The notes beneath the pieces were generated by a model. It was not told where the DNA came from. It ran no database searches and saw nothing but the letters and a program-made list of their open reading frames with translations. From positions 1 to 14,272 of the forward strand of contig JADFNR010000046.1 in assembly GCA_022563275.1 (NCBI GenBank): DNA of 14,272 nucleotides, read 5' to 3'. Origin of the DNA: Chloroflexota bacterium (GTDB lineage: Bacteria > Chloroflexota > Dehalococcoidia > UBA3495). Both the position numbers and the translations under genes were made by a program. Below are positions 14,171 through 14,272 of the stretch, piece by piece (position 1 is the stretch's first letter; each line of letters opens with the position of its first letter).

Positions 14171-14272
14171 GGCCAATATCAGATATTCACCGCGCATGAA
14201 CTTGCCCCATTTCTGGTACAGCGTGCCTTCTTTCATCTCCCAAAGAGACATCAAGGGAAACAGCTTGGTGGC
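14159..14272 (-). CDS. C-terminal 37 residues of an upstream operon gene, probably ActB-like iron-sulfur subunit
   Basis: An open frame enters from the window edge and ends at TAA (14159-14161), encoding ATKLFPLMSLWEMKEG followed by a basic, aromatic-rich end (LAKPE last). No cysteine or other cofactor residue is visible in this fragment. ActB, which carries the iron-sulfur clusters, normally precedes ActC, so position is the main reason for the guess. The sequence itself does not prove it. Confidence 0.55.
   Translation of the reverse strand, partial: ATKLFPLMSLWEMKEGTLYQKWGKFMRGEYLILAKPE

Overview
The window looks like part of a GC-rich (about 60%) bacterial chromosome from an aerobic or otherwise respiring organism. 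The genes combine alternative complex III (Act) subunits, System I cytochrome c maturation proteins (CcmH, CcmF, a TlpA/CcmG-type thioredoxin), a DUF2339/DUF3999 envelope pair and a ROK sugar kinase. I think a Chloroflexota lineage (SAR202/Dehalococcoidia-like) is most likely. That rests on gene content and protein style, not on a marker gene. No RNA gene, CRISPR array, transposase or phage gene was seen.

Layout. Positions 1-484 (minus) hold the N-terminal part of a fumarylacetoacetate hydrolase-family gene. It runs off the window edge and carries a frameshift near 290-301. Divergent from it is an SDR-family oxidoreductase (670-1440, plus) whose catalytic Tyr position is Val. Next on the plus strand is a two-gene envelope unit. 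The first gene encodes a large polytopic DUF2339 protein with an N-terminal zinc ribbon (1649-4078). The second is an overlapping, TTG-initiated, secreted DUF3999-like protein anchored at its C-terminus (4062-5393). This unit converges on a long minus-strand gene run, with a possible hairpin terminator between them at 5407-5428.

The minus-strand run covers 14272 down to 5467 and is very compact: several junctions overlap by 1-4 bases or abut exactly. In transcription order it encodes the C-terminal end of a protein probably equivalent to ActB, then ActC (NrfD-like quinol-binding membrane subunit), ActD (DUF3341), an ActE-like monoheme lipoprotein cytochrome c, CcmH, CcmF, a 149-aa membrane-anchored zinc-ribbon protein, a 421-aa secreted/anchored protein, a TlpA/ResA-like thioredoxin and a ROK-family sugar kinase. 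An operon is inferred from spacing and is not shown directly.

How it fits together. The Act proteins would form a quinol:cytochrome c (or direct-to-oxidase) oxidoreductase. The Ccm/TlpA proteins would attach heme to its cytochromes, so the cluster couples a respiratory complex to its own cofactor assembly. The two uncharacterised proteins between ccmF and tlpA share a helical motif resembling the cytoplasmic part of CcmI. They are the best candidates here for a poorly described accessory system. Other points of interest are a terminator-like structure facing against the operon at 11503-11539, hairpins at the actB/actC junction, and clear internal duplications in the DUF2339 and DUF3999 proteins.
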